NCBI GenBank assembly: GCA_009843725.1
Contig: VYCX01000280.1
Span: 1 to 6,198 of the forward strand
Direction of reading: 5' to 3'
Source of the DNA: Boseongicola sp. SB0675_bin_26
Lineage (GTDB): Bacteria > Pseudomonadota > Alphaproteobacteria > Rhodobacterales > Rhodobacteraceae
DNA: 6,198 nucleotides
In this document: positions 1 through 6,198 of the stretch, piece after piece
How positions within the stretch are numbered: position 1 is the stretch's first letter
How the letters are laid out: every line of letters starts with the position of its first letter
Program-made: the position numbers and the translations under genes
The notes under the pieces: generated by a model
Databases searched by the model: none
What the model was told of the DNA's origin: nothing
What the model saw: only the letters and a program-made list of their open reading frames with translations

Positions 1-113
1 AATCGGGCTTTGTCCACCCCAAAGGCGTTTCGCGAGATCCACGACAGAGAGACTTCTCCCCTCAAGTCACCAAGGCCTTGGTCGGCACTTGCCTCCCTTC
101 GGCGGCCGGAATC
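1..113. other. Short region downstream of queA with no supportable gene
   Basis: No complete gene can be supported here. On the minus strand the queA frame stays open after its TGA stop as far as the window edge, but no convincing start codon with a ribosome-binding site lies in it. On the plus strand a frame open from the left edge stops at 135-137, inside the end of queA, and its translation resembles no family I know. The only clear structure is the palindrome at 69-82. No T-rich run typical of an intrinsic terminator follows it in the queA direction. Confidence 0.5.
69..82. repeat. 14-base perfect palindrome downstream of queA
   Basis: ACCAAGGCCTTGGT is exactly self-complementary. It could fold as a 5-base-pair stem (ACCAA/TTGGT) with a GGCC loop, about 31 bases after the queA stop codon. 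Neither strand shows a T-tract after it, so it is not a standard intrinsic terminator. It may be a protein-binding site, a weak RNA stem protecting the 3' end, or chance. Confidence 0.4.
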
Positions 114-1169
114 TCACTTCTCCCGCAGCAGCAGTGAAGCGTCGCCGTAAGAGAAGAACCGATACTCCTGGGCGATTGCATGGACATAGATCTTGCGGAT
201 TCGGTCCACGCCCATGAATGCCGAGACCAACATGATCAGCGTGGACCGCGGCAAGTGGAAATTGGTCATGAGCGCATCGGAAATCCGGAACCGGTAGCCT
301 GGCGTGATGAAGATCTCCGTGGACCCCTTCCATGGCCTGATCGTCCCGTCTGCGCCTGCGGCGGACTCGAGCAGCCGCAACGCCGTTGTTCCAACCGGGA
401 TGATCCGCCCGCCGGACTCCCGGGTCTCCATGATCTCCCTGGCCGCGGCTTCCGGGATGACGCCACGTTCGGCATGCATCCTGTGGTCGGATATGTCGTC
501 CGACTTGACGGGAAGGAACGTGCCTGCACCAACGTGAAGCGTGACAAAGCTGCGATCTATCCCGGCCCTGTCCAGCCTGGCCAGGAGCGCCTGGTCGAAG
601 TGCAGCGAAGCGGTCGGCGCAGCGACCGCACCGCTCTCGCGCGCCCAGATGGCTTGATAGTCCTGTCGGTCAAGGTCGTCTGCCGGACGCTTGTTCTCGA
701 TATAGGGCGGCAGCGGCATGGCGCCCGCCTCGGCAAGCGCGGCATCGAAATCTGGCCCCTTGAGGTTGAAGCCGAGACAGGCGGTCGCATCTCCCCTGCC
801 CTCAACCACGGCAGAAAGATATTTCGAGAACTCGATGACTTCGCCCTCGCGCACCCTCTTCAGCGGCTTCAGCAGCGCTTCCCAGGTTCCATCGACGCAT
901 GGCTCGAGCAGGGTTGCCTCGACCCTTGCCCGCGTCTCGCCGGTCTCACCTGTGCGCCGCCGCGTGCCGGTCAGCCGTGCTGGAATCACGCGCGTGTCGT
1001 TCAGCACGAGACGATCGCCCGGGCGCAGATGATCCGGCAGATCAATGGCATGCGCATCGATGCAATCCCTCTTCGTCGCGACAAGAAGCCGGGACGATGA
1101 TCTTGGGCGCGCCGGTCGAATTGCGATCAGGCGCTCAGGCAGGTCAAAGTCGAACTCGGAGAGGCGCAC
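114..1169 (-). CDS. queA: S-adenosylmethionine:tRNA ribosyltransferase-isomerase (QueA)
   Basis: QueA transfers and isomerises the ribosyl part of S-adenosylmethionine onto preQ1 at tRNA position 34, giving epoxyqueuosine, the penultimate step of queuosine synthesis in the cytoplasm. The 351-residue product has the usual family length and the family signatures in order: [11 protein letters not shown] near the N-terminus, [17 protein letters not shown] near residue 50, a MPLPPYI block near 150, [59 protein letters not shown] and [13 protein letters not shown] at the end. The start codon is GTG (1169-1167). A GGAGAA ribosome-binding site 10 bases upstream lies at the very end of the preceding gene, and only 6 bases separate the two genes, so translation is probably coupled. 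No separate promoter is obvious. The tgt gene, often adjacent to queA elsewhere, is not visible in the 113 bases downstream. Identity is very secure. Confidence 0.97.
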   Translation of the reverse strand: MRLSEFDFDLPERLIAIRPARPRSSSRLLVATKRDCIDAHAIDLPDHLRPGDRLVLNDTRVIPARLTGTRRRTGETGETRARVEATLLEPCVDGTWEALLKPLKRVREGEVIEFSKYLSAVVEGRGDATACLGFNLKGPDFDAALAEAGAMPLPPYIENKRPADDLDRQDYQAIWARESGAVAAPTASLHFDQALLARLDRAGIDRSFVTLHVGAGTFLPVKSDDISDHRMHAERGVIPEAAAREIMETRESGGRIIPVGTTALRLLESAAGADGTIRPWKGSTEIFITPGYRFRISDALMTNFHLPRSTLIMLVSAFMGVDRIRKIYVHAIAQEYRFFSYGDASLLLREK

Positions 1170-1175
1170 GGAAGT

Positions 1176-4100
1176 CTAGTTCTCCGCCGGCGGATTGGCA
1201 CGGAATATTTCGCGGAACATCCCAGGTGTCAGAATCGACAGCGGATTGACCGAGACTTTCGGATCGTCCGTCGATCCGGCCACGCGATAGTTGAAGCCGA
1301 ACAGCCCCTCTCCCCGGCGCGAGAATATCGAGCCGATCGCGTTCAGGAAGTACACAGGCGAAATCACGCCCTCCACATCAAGTTCCCTGGTGTCAAGCTG
1401 ATAGCTCCCGCTCGCGGAAAGTCCGAGCGACCCGCCGACAGCCGCCGCCTCGTGAATGCGAATCTGCCCTGGCGTCAGGCGGAAGCGTCCGTCAACGTTC
1501 GCGAACTTGATTCCGGGCCCATCGAGCTGGTCCAGCAGGCCGACCACGCTGATCGCGTCAAGCAGTTCCGCCATTGCCGGCGCCTTCCTGAGGCGCAGGT
1601 CGCTGATCTGGAACTCCCCGTCATATGTCTTGCCGCCCGCTCCGGGGACTGGAACCATGGCAAGGTCAAGCACCCCTTCCCTGGCATTGGGCGTGATGCC
1701 CATGTCCCGAAGGACTCCGGAGGCGTCGTCCGACTGTATGCGAATGGCCGTCCCGCCGACCGTCGGCACGAATCGACCCCCACTCTCCGTGCGCCGGTTC
1801 ACGCGACTCTCGATTGCGCCTGAGAAGCCGTTGGGGCCACTTTCGACATGGCCAACGAAAGGGGACAGCACGACGCTGTCCGACATGATCAAACGGTCCA
1901 GCGTGATGTCGATCAACGCTCTTGCCGTCCCGCCGGATTCTCCGTCGCCGCCAAATTCGCTTTCTCGCAGGTCAAGCATGCCTCCCGTGATCACGGCAAC
2001 CGCGCCTCCCGGGCCAGCCGAGATCTCGGCGGAAACATCGAGCCAGTCGCCGATCCTGACTTCATCGAATACCGCACGCCCGAGACCTCCGTCGGAAAGT
2101 TCGAGCGCACCGGCAAACGACAGGCCGTCCCCAGAGAAGGCAAGGCGTTCGACTTTCGGCTCGTCGCCCAGCGTCGCTTCCGCTGCAAGCATGGCGACTG
2201 CATCCGCCGTCTTGCTCCACTCTATTTCGGGCACCGTGATCGCAATCCCCTTGAGATCGGACGCGAGATCCAGCCGGGCCGCAGCGTTCAACGGCAATGC
2301 AAGGTCGAATTGCGCAACGGCACTTCCGCTGATCGATGTCGGCGGCAAGGGCACGCCAAACGCGGACGCGGTTTCCGGCGAAAGGATCACCGTCCCCTTG
2401 ATGCGTCCCCCATCAGATGCACCGGCCCCGAAGGGCTGGCGCCAGCTTGCGGTCAGTGGAACGTCATCCAGGGTCGCGGGTCCTGCGACGCCGATCCCGG
2501 ACTCGTTCGCTGCAAGCACCAGTTCCGGCGAAACGAAGACCCGGTTCTCTACCAGCAATTCCGAGTGCACGTTGCGGATCCGCGCATCAACTTGATATGT
2601 GACGTCGTCATGCCGGAGGCGGTCAGTCAAGGGCAGGCGCACGACCGCACGCGCCTCGGCGTTGGCGTCCGCAATGTCAGGCGGCTGGTTCGCCCTTTCC
2701 ATGACTCTCAACGGACGGCTGTTCAGGGCGGTCAGGACAGCAGTCAAGGATCCCGTGACGTCAATTTCAATGACGCCTTGCCCCGGTTTCGCGCGCAAGT
2801 CAGCGACCCGAAACACGGATCCGGCAAGATCAAGCCTGTCGCCGGTTCCGACCGTCATTCCCCCTTGGTCCATCGCCAGGACGAAGGCATTGTCGCGAAT
2901 GGTGGCCAAGGCCCTTACGCCGTCGAGCGCCGGCATCCCGGACAGGATACTGGCGGTCCCGTCCTCGACTTCAAAGCTCAGGGAATATTCTGGCTTCATG
3001 GCCCCGGTCTTGTAGCGAACTGCAGCCGACGCATTGTGAAGCACACCGCCCGTCACGTTGCCCGCCACCCAGCTTCGGGTCTTGGGAGCCAGCGCCGCCG
3101 GCCACAATTCCAAGACACGCCTTGCGGCGACCCTGTCAGTCATCGCATCGATCGTTGCAAGCCAAAGACCGTTGCGGGCGCTGACACTGCCGCTTGCCCG
3201 AAGAGGAATGCCCTCGTTGTCGACGACGAGCTGGGCCAGTTCCACCGAGAACGGATCAAGCCTCAGTCGAACGTCCATCCTGACATCCTCGAATGACAGC
3301 GGGGCCATAAAGATGTCGCCGGAATATGCGAGCCTCTCGATCCTGAACTGGCCAAGGAACGAGCGGGGCCAAATCCCGTCAAGATCACGCAGATAGACAT
3401 GGCCGGTGGCCCGGACTTCGCCGCTCATGCCGGAAAGGGACACCTCCGAGAGCAGGATTCTCTGCCGCTCGGAATCGAAAGTGAAGTAAGCGCGCGCGGA
3501 ATCGAACTCCACCGGCGGAACGTCCTCGGTCGGACGAAGCGCACCCTGCGCAATGTCCAGCGTCCCTGCGAGGGAAATCAACTGGCCGTTCGCTCCGAAC
3601 TCCGTTCGCACGGCGCCCGAAATCGGTGCGTCAAGCACGCCAAGCAGGGAAAGGACCGGAGACTGAAGCGCAATGTCGGCCGCGGGCATGTTCGTGACCT
3701 GGGCACCGAGCGAAACGCGTCCGGTATCGCGGCTCCTCGAAACGGAAAGCTGCATCTGGGCAAGTTCGTCAGTGCCGCTGAAGACGTCCGAACTCGCCGA
3801 GACCGTCAGCATGTCCTCGGACCGCCGGAGCACTGCCGCAGCGTTGGAGGCCTGCCAGATGCGTCCGCTTCGGGCATCCTCCAGCGTCAGCACGATTCCG
3901 GACGCCCGGACCTCCTCGAGAGACGACAGCGCCGGGCCACCGATGAACCGGTCGACCTGCTCGAGAACTCCTGGCAGCGGTTCCGCATCCGACTCCCAGA
4001 ACTCCTCCTGCGAACGATAGGAAAACCGCCCGTCACCGTCGCGTCGCACCGTGACCTGCGCGCCCTCCAGAAGCATGCGCGAAAAGGCAACCCTTCCGCG

Positions 4101-4493
4101 AAACAGGCTTTCCAGCGACAGACCCACGCCAAGGCTGTTCAAGTACGCAAGCGAATTGCCGTCACGCTGCGCCACAAGGACATCACGCATCAGGATCAGC
4201 GGGGATCCGTCACGTCCGATGGAAAGACTCACGCTTCCCAGGTTGATCACGACGTCCTCGGAAAGGGTGTTCGCCCTGTCCTCGACCATGGCACGGGCGA
4301 ATTCGGGCAGCGGCAGCGACCGTCCTGACAGGACCAGCGCGAGAACAACCATCACGAGGCCGGCAGCCGCGAGCGACAGCATGAGCCCGGGGCTTGCCCG
4401 CAGGCGTCCGCCCGTCCCGCCGGCCCTTGGGGTTTCGGGAGGCTCCCCGTTCTTGCCTGTCTCCGAAATCTTCATGTTGGAAACCGCTCGCAT
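1176..4493 (-). CDS. AsmA/YhdP-like DUF3971 membrane-anchored periplasmic protein
   Basis: This 1105-residue protein has a basic, Pro/Gly-rich cytoplasmic N-terminus (about residues 1-35), one membrane span (about 36-57, LMLSLAAAGLVMVVLALVLS) and a very long periplasmic body of beta-rich, Gly/Ser/Asp-rich sequence. The segment WPAALAPKTRSWVAGNV at 464-480 matches the WP...P.TR.W signature of DUF3971/YhdP proteins. The C-terminal region from about 1039 (DVEGVISPVYFLNAIGSI, then GEGLFGFNYR at 1061 and VNPLSILTPGMFREIFR near 1082) matches the AsmA-like C-terminal domain common in alphaproteobacteria. Family members such as YhdP, TamB and AsmA are linked to phospholipid transport between the membranes and to outer-membrane permeability, so an envelope lipid role is inferred. 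The first ATG (4493) has no clear ribosome-binding site. A second in-frame ATG at 4475, seven codons in, is preceded by GAGCGG and is a reasonable alternative. The frame is intact. The gene leads a probable operon with queA. Confidence 0.88.
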   Translation of the reverse strand: MRAVSNMKISETGKNGEPPETPRAGGTGGRLRASPGLMLSLAAAGLVMVVLALVLSGRSLPLPEFARAMVEDRANTLSEDVVINLGSVSLSIGRDGSPLILMRDVLVAQRDGNSLAYLNSLGVGLSLESLFRGRVAFSRMLLEGAQVTVRRDGDGRFSYRSQEEFWESDAEPLPGVLEQVDRFIGGPALSSLEEVRASGIVLTLEDARSGRIWQASNAAAVLRRSEDMLTVSASSDVFSGTDELAQMQLSVSRSRDTGRVSLGAQVTNMPAADIALQSPVLSLLGVLDAPISGAVRTEFGANGQLISLAGTLDIAQGALRPTEDVPPVEFDSARAYFTFDSERQRILLSEVSLSGMSGEVRATGHVYLRDLDGIWPRSFLGQFRIERLAYSGDIFMAPLSFEDVRMDVRLRLDPFSVELAQLVVDNEGIPLRASGSVSARNGLWLATIDAMTDRVAARRVLELWPAALAPKTRSWVAGNVTGGVLHNASAAVRYKTGAMKPEYSLSFEVEDGTASILSGMPALDGVRALATIRDNAFVLAMDQGGMTVGTGDRLDLAGSVFRVADLRAKPGQGVIEIDVTGSLTAVLTALNSRPLRVMERANQPPDIADANAEARAVVRLPLTDRLRHDDVTYQVDARIRNVHSELLVENRVFVSPELVLAANESGIGVAGPATLDDVPLTASWRQPFGAGASDGGRIKGTVILSPETASAFGVPLPPTSISGSAVAQFDLALPLNAAARLDLASDLKGIAITVPEIEWSKTADAVAMLAAEATLGDEPKVERLAFSGDGLSFAGALELSDGGLGRAVFDEVRIGDWLDVSAEISAGPGGAVAVITGGMLDLRESEFGGDGESGGTARALIDITLDRLIMSDSVVLSPFVGHVESGPNGFSGAIESRVNRRTESGGRFVPTVGGTAIRIQSDDASGVLRDMGITPNAREGVLDLAMVPVPGAGGKTYDGEFQISDLRLRKAPAMAELLDAISVVGLLDQLDGPGIKFANVDGRFRLTPGQIRIHEAAAVGGSLGLSASGSYQLDTRELDVEGVISPVYFLNAIGSIFSRRGEGLFGFNYRVAGSTDDPKVSVNPLSILTPGMFREIFRANPPAEN
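1180..1185 (-). promoter_or_regulatory. Ribosome-binding site for queA inside the end of the upstream gene
   Basis: The minus strand reads GGAGAA here, 10 bases before the GTG at 1169. It overlaps the last sense codons of the DUF3971 gene, whose TAG stop is at 1178-1176. This placement supports the GTG start and suggests that ribosomes finishing the upstream gene help start queA. Confidence 0.6.
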
Positions 4494-4620
4494 GATGTGC
4501 GGCAGAACCTAGCAGCATTTCCATGGAGCCGAAAACATGTGTCCGCCACCGCGGAGCAGCCTGCATGGAAACTTGCTTTACCTTGGGCTGTTCCGGGATG
4601 GCGCCGGCCCCGCTGCACAT

Positions 4621-4659
4621 GCCAGGCACTGGCTCCGGAGCGCTCTGCATTGCTGCAAT
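4621..4659. repeat. Cluster of three short inverted repeats
   Basis: Three small dyads follow one another: GCCAG-GCA-CTGGC at 4621-4633, the palindrome GCTCCGGAGC at 4632-4641, and ATTGC-T-GCAAT at 4649-4659. Five copies of CTGCA also lie nearby (starting at 4561, 4613, 4645, 4653 and 4660). The stems are only 5 base pairs each, so they could be operator half-sites, structure in a leader RNA of the leftward gene, or chance in GC-rich DNA. Confidence 0.3.
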
Positions 4660-4728
4660 CTGCACTCCAATGTCTCGGGATGTTCGTGGCAGGCGATGCC
4701 CTACGCGTGCGCACCCTGTGGATCAATC

Positions 4729-4758
4729 GCGGATTTAGGCGGATTTCCGCCCATTTGA
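4729..4758. repeat. Three tandem 10-base near-repeats, operator-like
   Basis: The octamer GCGGATTT occurs at 4729-4736 and again at 4739-4746, exactly 10 bases later. A degenerate third copy, GCCCATTT, starts at 4749, again 10 bases on. The spacing is about one helical turn, so all copies face the same side of the DNA, as expected for cooperative binding by a regulator. The array ends inside the TTGACC hexamer at 4755-4760. I do not recognise the regulator. Confidence 0.4.
4738..4751. other. Small perfect hairpin GGCGG-ATTT-CCGCC
   Basis: A 5-base-pair GC-only stem with a 4-base ATTT loop overlaps the second copy of the GCGGATTT repeat. No T-tract follows on either strand, so an intrinsic terminator is unlikely. 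As DNA it may be a dyad operator. Confidence 0.35.
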
Positions 4759-4780
4759 CCTGTCGTATGTCCCGTTAGGC

Positions 4781-4786
4781 GAAGGA
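4781..4786 (+). promoter_or_regulatory. Shine-Dalgarno-like GAAGGA before an early in-frame ATG (4793)
   Basis: GAAGGA lies 6 bases before the ATG at 4793, which is in frame with the M23 peptidase and would add 33 residues. It is the best ribosome-binding site of the candidate starts. However, the added codons include TTA, CTT, AGA and GTA, unlike the GC-rich codon use of the rest of the gene, and the added residues do not resemble the family. The TTGACA promoter candidate also lies downstream of this ATG. Confidence 0.35.
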
Positions 4787-4810
4787 CTCCGAATGGACAT
4801 GGCGCGGGAC

Positions 4811-4840
4811 TTGACACAAGGCGCGGCGCAAAGGCATGAA
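4811..4840 (+). promoter_or_regulatory. Candidate sigma-70 promoter for the M23 gene
   Basis: A perfect TTGACA -35 hexamer at 4811-4816 is followed, after 18 bases, by CATGAA at 4835-4840, which matches 3 of 6 bases of the -10 consensus. A strong -35 with a weak -10 is common in alphaproteobacterial housekeeping promoters. Transcription would start near 4847, giving leaders of about 30 or 45 bases to the GTG at 4877 or the ATG at 4892. It would exclude the ATG at 4793. Confidence 0.45.
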
Positions 4841-4859
4841 TCCTTAGCACTTTTCCCAA

Positions 4860-4865
4860 GAAGGG
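4860..4865 (+). promoter_or_regulatory. Possible ribosome-binding site GAAGGG for a GTG start at 4877
   Basis: GAAGGG lies 11 bases before an in-frame GTG at 4877. That start would add five residues to the product of the ATG at 4892, whose own upstream sequence has no purine-rich site. The spacing is at the long end of the normal range. Confidence 0.35.
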
Positions 4866-4891
4866 TACAGCAGCACGTGAATCTCTTGGGC

Positions 4892-6196
4892 ATGAAATTT
4901 CGTTCAGCACTCGCACGCGCCTTTCCAGAGAAACGGCTGTTCCTTCGAACTGACGGCGAAACAAGGCTCATTCGGCTCACTCCCATTGTCCAGATCGCCG
5001 GAATTTCGGGCGCCGCGCTGCTTCTCTGCTGGACGATCGTGTCGTCAGCCATGGTGGTGATGCACGGTTTCGGGTCAGGCACTCTCTACGAACAGGCGCT
5101 CCGGGACCAAGCCGTCTATGAATCGCGCCTCAACGGGCTGGCGATCGAACGCAATGCCCGTGCGAGGGAGGCGGCCGACGCCCACGAGCGCCTTGCCGCG
5201 GCCGTGAAGGAGATATCGACCATCCAGTCCCGGCTTCTTCGTTCCGAAGATCGCCGCCGCGAACTGGAAACCGGCGTCGACGTGATCGCCAGCACGCTTC
5301 GAAAGTCCATGGAGGAGCGTGACGACGCACGGTTGCAAGCCGCAGCCCTGCTGGCAAAGCTTGGCGAGAATGCGGACGGACGTGCTGCCGAAACGACGGA
5401 AGAAGAGCTTGTCGCAACGCTCGGGTTCCTGACCGCAACGCTGGCCGGCGTTGCGGAGGAGAGGGACGACATACGGAGAACCGCCGACGCGGCGGAGGCC
5501 CGGCTCGACGAAGTCGCGTTCGAGAAGAGACTCGAGATCGAACGCAACGAACGGGTGTTTCGCCAGATCGAAGATGCCGTCGAGACCTCGCTGGCGCCGA
5601 TCAAGGACATGTTCGCTGCCGTTGGCCTGCCGACCGACAGCATTATCGAGCAAGTGCGCCGGCGATATTCCGGTCAGGGGGGCCTGCTGTCGCCCGTGGT
5701 TTTCTCGACGTCCGGCGAAGCGGACGAGGATCCCCAATTGCTCCGGGCCAGTGAAGTCCTGGAACAGCTTCGCGAGGCCGAGCTCTACCGGGTCGCATTG
5801 CAAAGCATGCCCTTCGGCTATCCGATTCGAGGCGTTCATCGCTCGACCAGCGGATTCGGAATGCGTTGGGGCAAGATGCATCGGGGCCATGACTGGGCGG
5901 GGCCGTCCGGAACCCCGATCCTTGCCACCGGGGACGGCGTCGTGTCCTTCGCGAGGCGGCATGCGGGCTATGGCAAACTGGTCAAGATCAAGCATGACTT
6001 CGGCTTCGAAACCCGATATGCACATCTTTCGCGAATTAGGGTGAAAGAAGGGCAAAGAGTCTCGCGCGGGGAGAGAATCGGTGATATGGGGAACACTGGA
6101 AACTCGACGGGGACCCATCTGCACTACGAAATCCGCACACATGGGAAAGCGATCAACCCACTGATTTACATCAAGGCAGCGAGAGATGTTTTCTAA
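4892..6196 (+). CDS. Membrane-anchored M23 family metallopeptidase (DUF5930-type N-terminus)
   Basis: Predicted zinc endopeptidase that cuts peptidoglycan cross-links in the periplasm. Numbering from the ATG at 4892 (434 residues): cytoplasmic tail 1-32 containing FPEKRLFLRTDGETRLIRL, one membrane span about 33-57, coiled-coil-like charged sequence about 66-155 and 180-235, then a C-terminal LytM/M23 domain from about 305. Zinc ligands are H330 and D334 (MHRGHDW) and H411 of HLH, with H409 and H378 (YAHLS) as the catalytic histidines; all are present, so the enzyme should be active. Other family motifs are GFGMRWG, GTPILATGDGVV and GNTGNSTGTHLHYE. The start is uncertain: ATG 4793 has the best ribosome-binding site but adds 33 residues with atypical codons, and GTG 4877 adds five. 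I chose 4892 because the family tail normally begins some 10-17 residues before the PEKRLFL motif. The stop overlaps the next gene's start at 6186, suggesting an operon. Confidence 0.93.
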   Translation: MKFRSALARAFPEKRLFLRTDGETRLIRLTPIVQIAGISGAALLLCWTIVSSAMVVMHGFGSGTLYEQALRDQAVYESRLNGLAIERNARAREAADAHERLAAAVKEISTIQSRLLRSEDRRRELETGVDVIASTLRKSMEERDDARLQAAALLAKLGENADGRAAETTEEELVATLGFLTATLAGVAEERDDIRRTADAAEARLDEVAFEKRLEIERNERVFRQIEDAVETSLAPIKDMFAAVGLPTDSIIEQVRRRYSGQGGLLSPVVFSTSGEADEDPQLLRASEVLEQLREAELYRVALQSMPFGYPIRGVHRSTSGFGMRWGKMHRGHDWAGPSGTPILATGDGVVSFARRHAGYGKLVKIKHDFGFETRYAHLSRIRVKEGQRVSRGERIGDMGNTGNSTGTHLHYEIRTHGKAINPLIYIKAARDVF

Positions 6197-6198
6197 GA
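6186..6198 (+). CDS. Start of a downstream overlapping gene, probably bactofilin (partial)
   Basis: An ATG at 6186 lies inside the last codons of the M23 gene in another frame and reads Met-Phe-Ser-Lys before the window ends. AAGG 9 bases upstream (6173-6176) is a good ribosome-binding site. Many bactofilins begin with MFSK or a similar sequence, and bactofilin genes commonly sit directly after M23 peptidase genes in alphaproteobacteria. Only four codons are visible, so the identification rests on context rather than on domain evidence. Confidence 0.5.

Larger units (their letters stand above)
4785..4883. promoter_or_regulatory. Three GANTC (CcrM-type) sites upstream of the M23 gene
   Basis: GACTC at 4785-4789 and GAATC at 4838-4842 and 4879-4883 are recognition sites of the CcrM adenine methyltransferase, which is widespread in alphaproteobacteria. 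The middle site overlaps the -10 candidate of the TTGACA promoter, the arrangement seen at GcrA/CcrM-controlled cell-cycle promoters. I see no GANTC in the rest of the intergenic region. Regulation by methylation is inference. Confidence 0.35.
4494..4891. promoter_or_regulatory. Divergent intergenic control region
   Basis: About 400 bases separate the divergent DUF3971 and M23 starts. I see no tRNA, and short open frames on both strands match no family. For the rightward gene there is a TTGACA promoter candidate (4811-4840), a TTGACC hexamer at 4755-4760, three 10-base-spaced repeats (4729-4758) and three GANTC sites (4785-4883). For the leftward gene only weak candidates exist: TTGATC (4726-4721) with TAGGGC 17 bases on, and TTTCGG (4534-4529) with TAGGTT (4511-4506) 17 bases on. 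The second would put the transcript start almost at the first ATG (4493) and so would favour the start at 4475. Positions 4621-4659 contain three small inverted repeats. Confidence 0.6.

Noticed and set aside
1..42. Possible minus-strand gene starting with GTG at 42 and running off the left edge
   Set aside because: Only 14 codons are visible, the purine-rich stretch is about 13 bases upstream, and the translation is not recognisable.
69..82. Palindrome as a rho-independent terminator of queA
   Set aside because: The stem is only 5 base pairs and no T-run follows in the queA direction.
3..137. Plus-strand frame entering from the left edge and ending inside queA
   Set aside because: Its 44 codons have mixed third-position composition and match no family, and it would overlap the conserved end of queA. 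It might be the tail of a convergent gene but cannot be supported.
180..1100. 306-codon plus-strand open frame opposite queA
   Set aside because: It lies fully antisense to an intact, well-recognised queA, and its translation resembles no family. Long antisense frames are expected in GC-rich coding DNA.
1456..3296. Plus-strand open frames of 379 and 482 codons opposite the DUF3971 gene
   Set aside because: They overlap each other and the DUF3971 gene, and their Arg/Ser/Pro-rich translations look like shadows of the real frame.
4210..4726. Minus-strand frames starting at 4665 and 4726 in the intergenic region
   Set aside because: They run into the DUF3971 gene in other frames, lack family resemblance and have no convincing ribosome-binding site.
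4523..4738. Plus-strand 71-codon Cys/Met-rich frame in the intergenic region
   Set aside because: There is no ribosome-binding site, no recognised motif, and its Cys residues form no regular metal-binding pattern. It is more likely non-coding.
5075..6142. 355-codon minus-strand open frame opposite the M23 gene
   Set aside because: The opposite strand encodes a complete M23 domain with all catalytic residues. The antisense product is not recognisable.

Overview
The window looks like chromosomal DNA from a GC-rich alphaproteobacterium, most likely Rhodobacterales or a close relative. The best taxonomic clue is the M23 peptidase at the right end. Its N-terminal half (a short basic/acidic cytoplasmic tail, one membrane span, then a long periplasmic coiled coil) resembles the DUF5930-M23 architecture I know from Rhodobacteraceae. 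Coding is dense, base composition is even, and I see no mobile element, CRISPR array, rRNA or tRNA. This is a housekeeping and cell-envelope region. I find no strong case for an undescribed system.

Layout: positions 1-113 are a short stretch with no supportable gene. Two minus-strand genes follow, read right to left: a 1105-residue AsmA/YhdP-like (DUF3971) membrane-anchored periplasmic protein (4493 to 1176), then queA (1169 to 114). Only 6 bases separate them, so they are probably one transcript with coupled translation. Positions 4494-4891 form a divergent control region of about 400 bases. It holds a TTGACA promoter candidate, three 10-base-spaced repeats, a small hairpin, three GANTC sites and competing translation starts for the gene to the right. 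The plus-strand gene (start taken as 4892, end 6196) encodes a membrane-anchored M23 metallopeptidase with all expected zinc and catalytic residues. In its last codons a new reading frame opens at 6186 (Met-Phe-Ser-Lys) behind an AAGG ribosome-binding site. From known gene order this is probably the start of a bactofilin gene.

How the genes relate: the DUF3971 protein and the M23 peptidase both act at the envelope, the first probably in lipid transport or outer-membrane homeostasis, the second in peptidoglycan remodelling. They are transcribed divergently from one intergenic region. The M23 gene and the overlapping downstream start probably form a morphogenesis operon in which a cytoskeletal polymer positions a cell-wall hydrolase. 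QueA (tRNA queuosine modification) is functionally unrelated and appears to share only the transcript.
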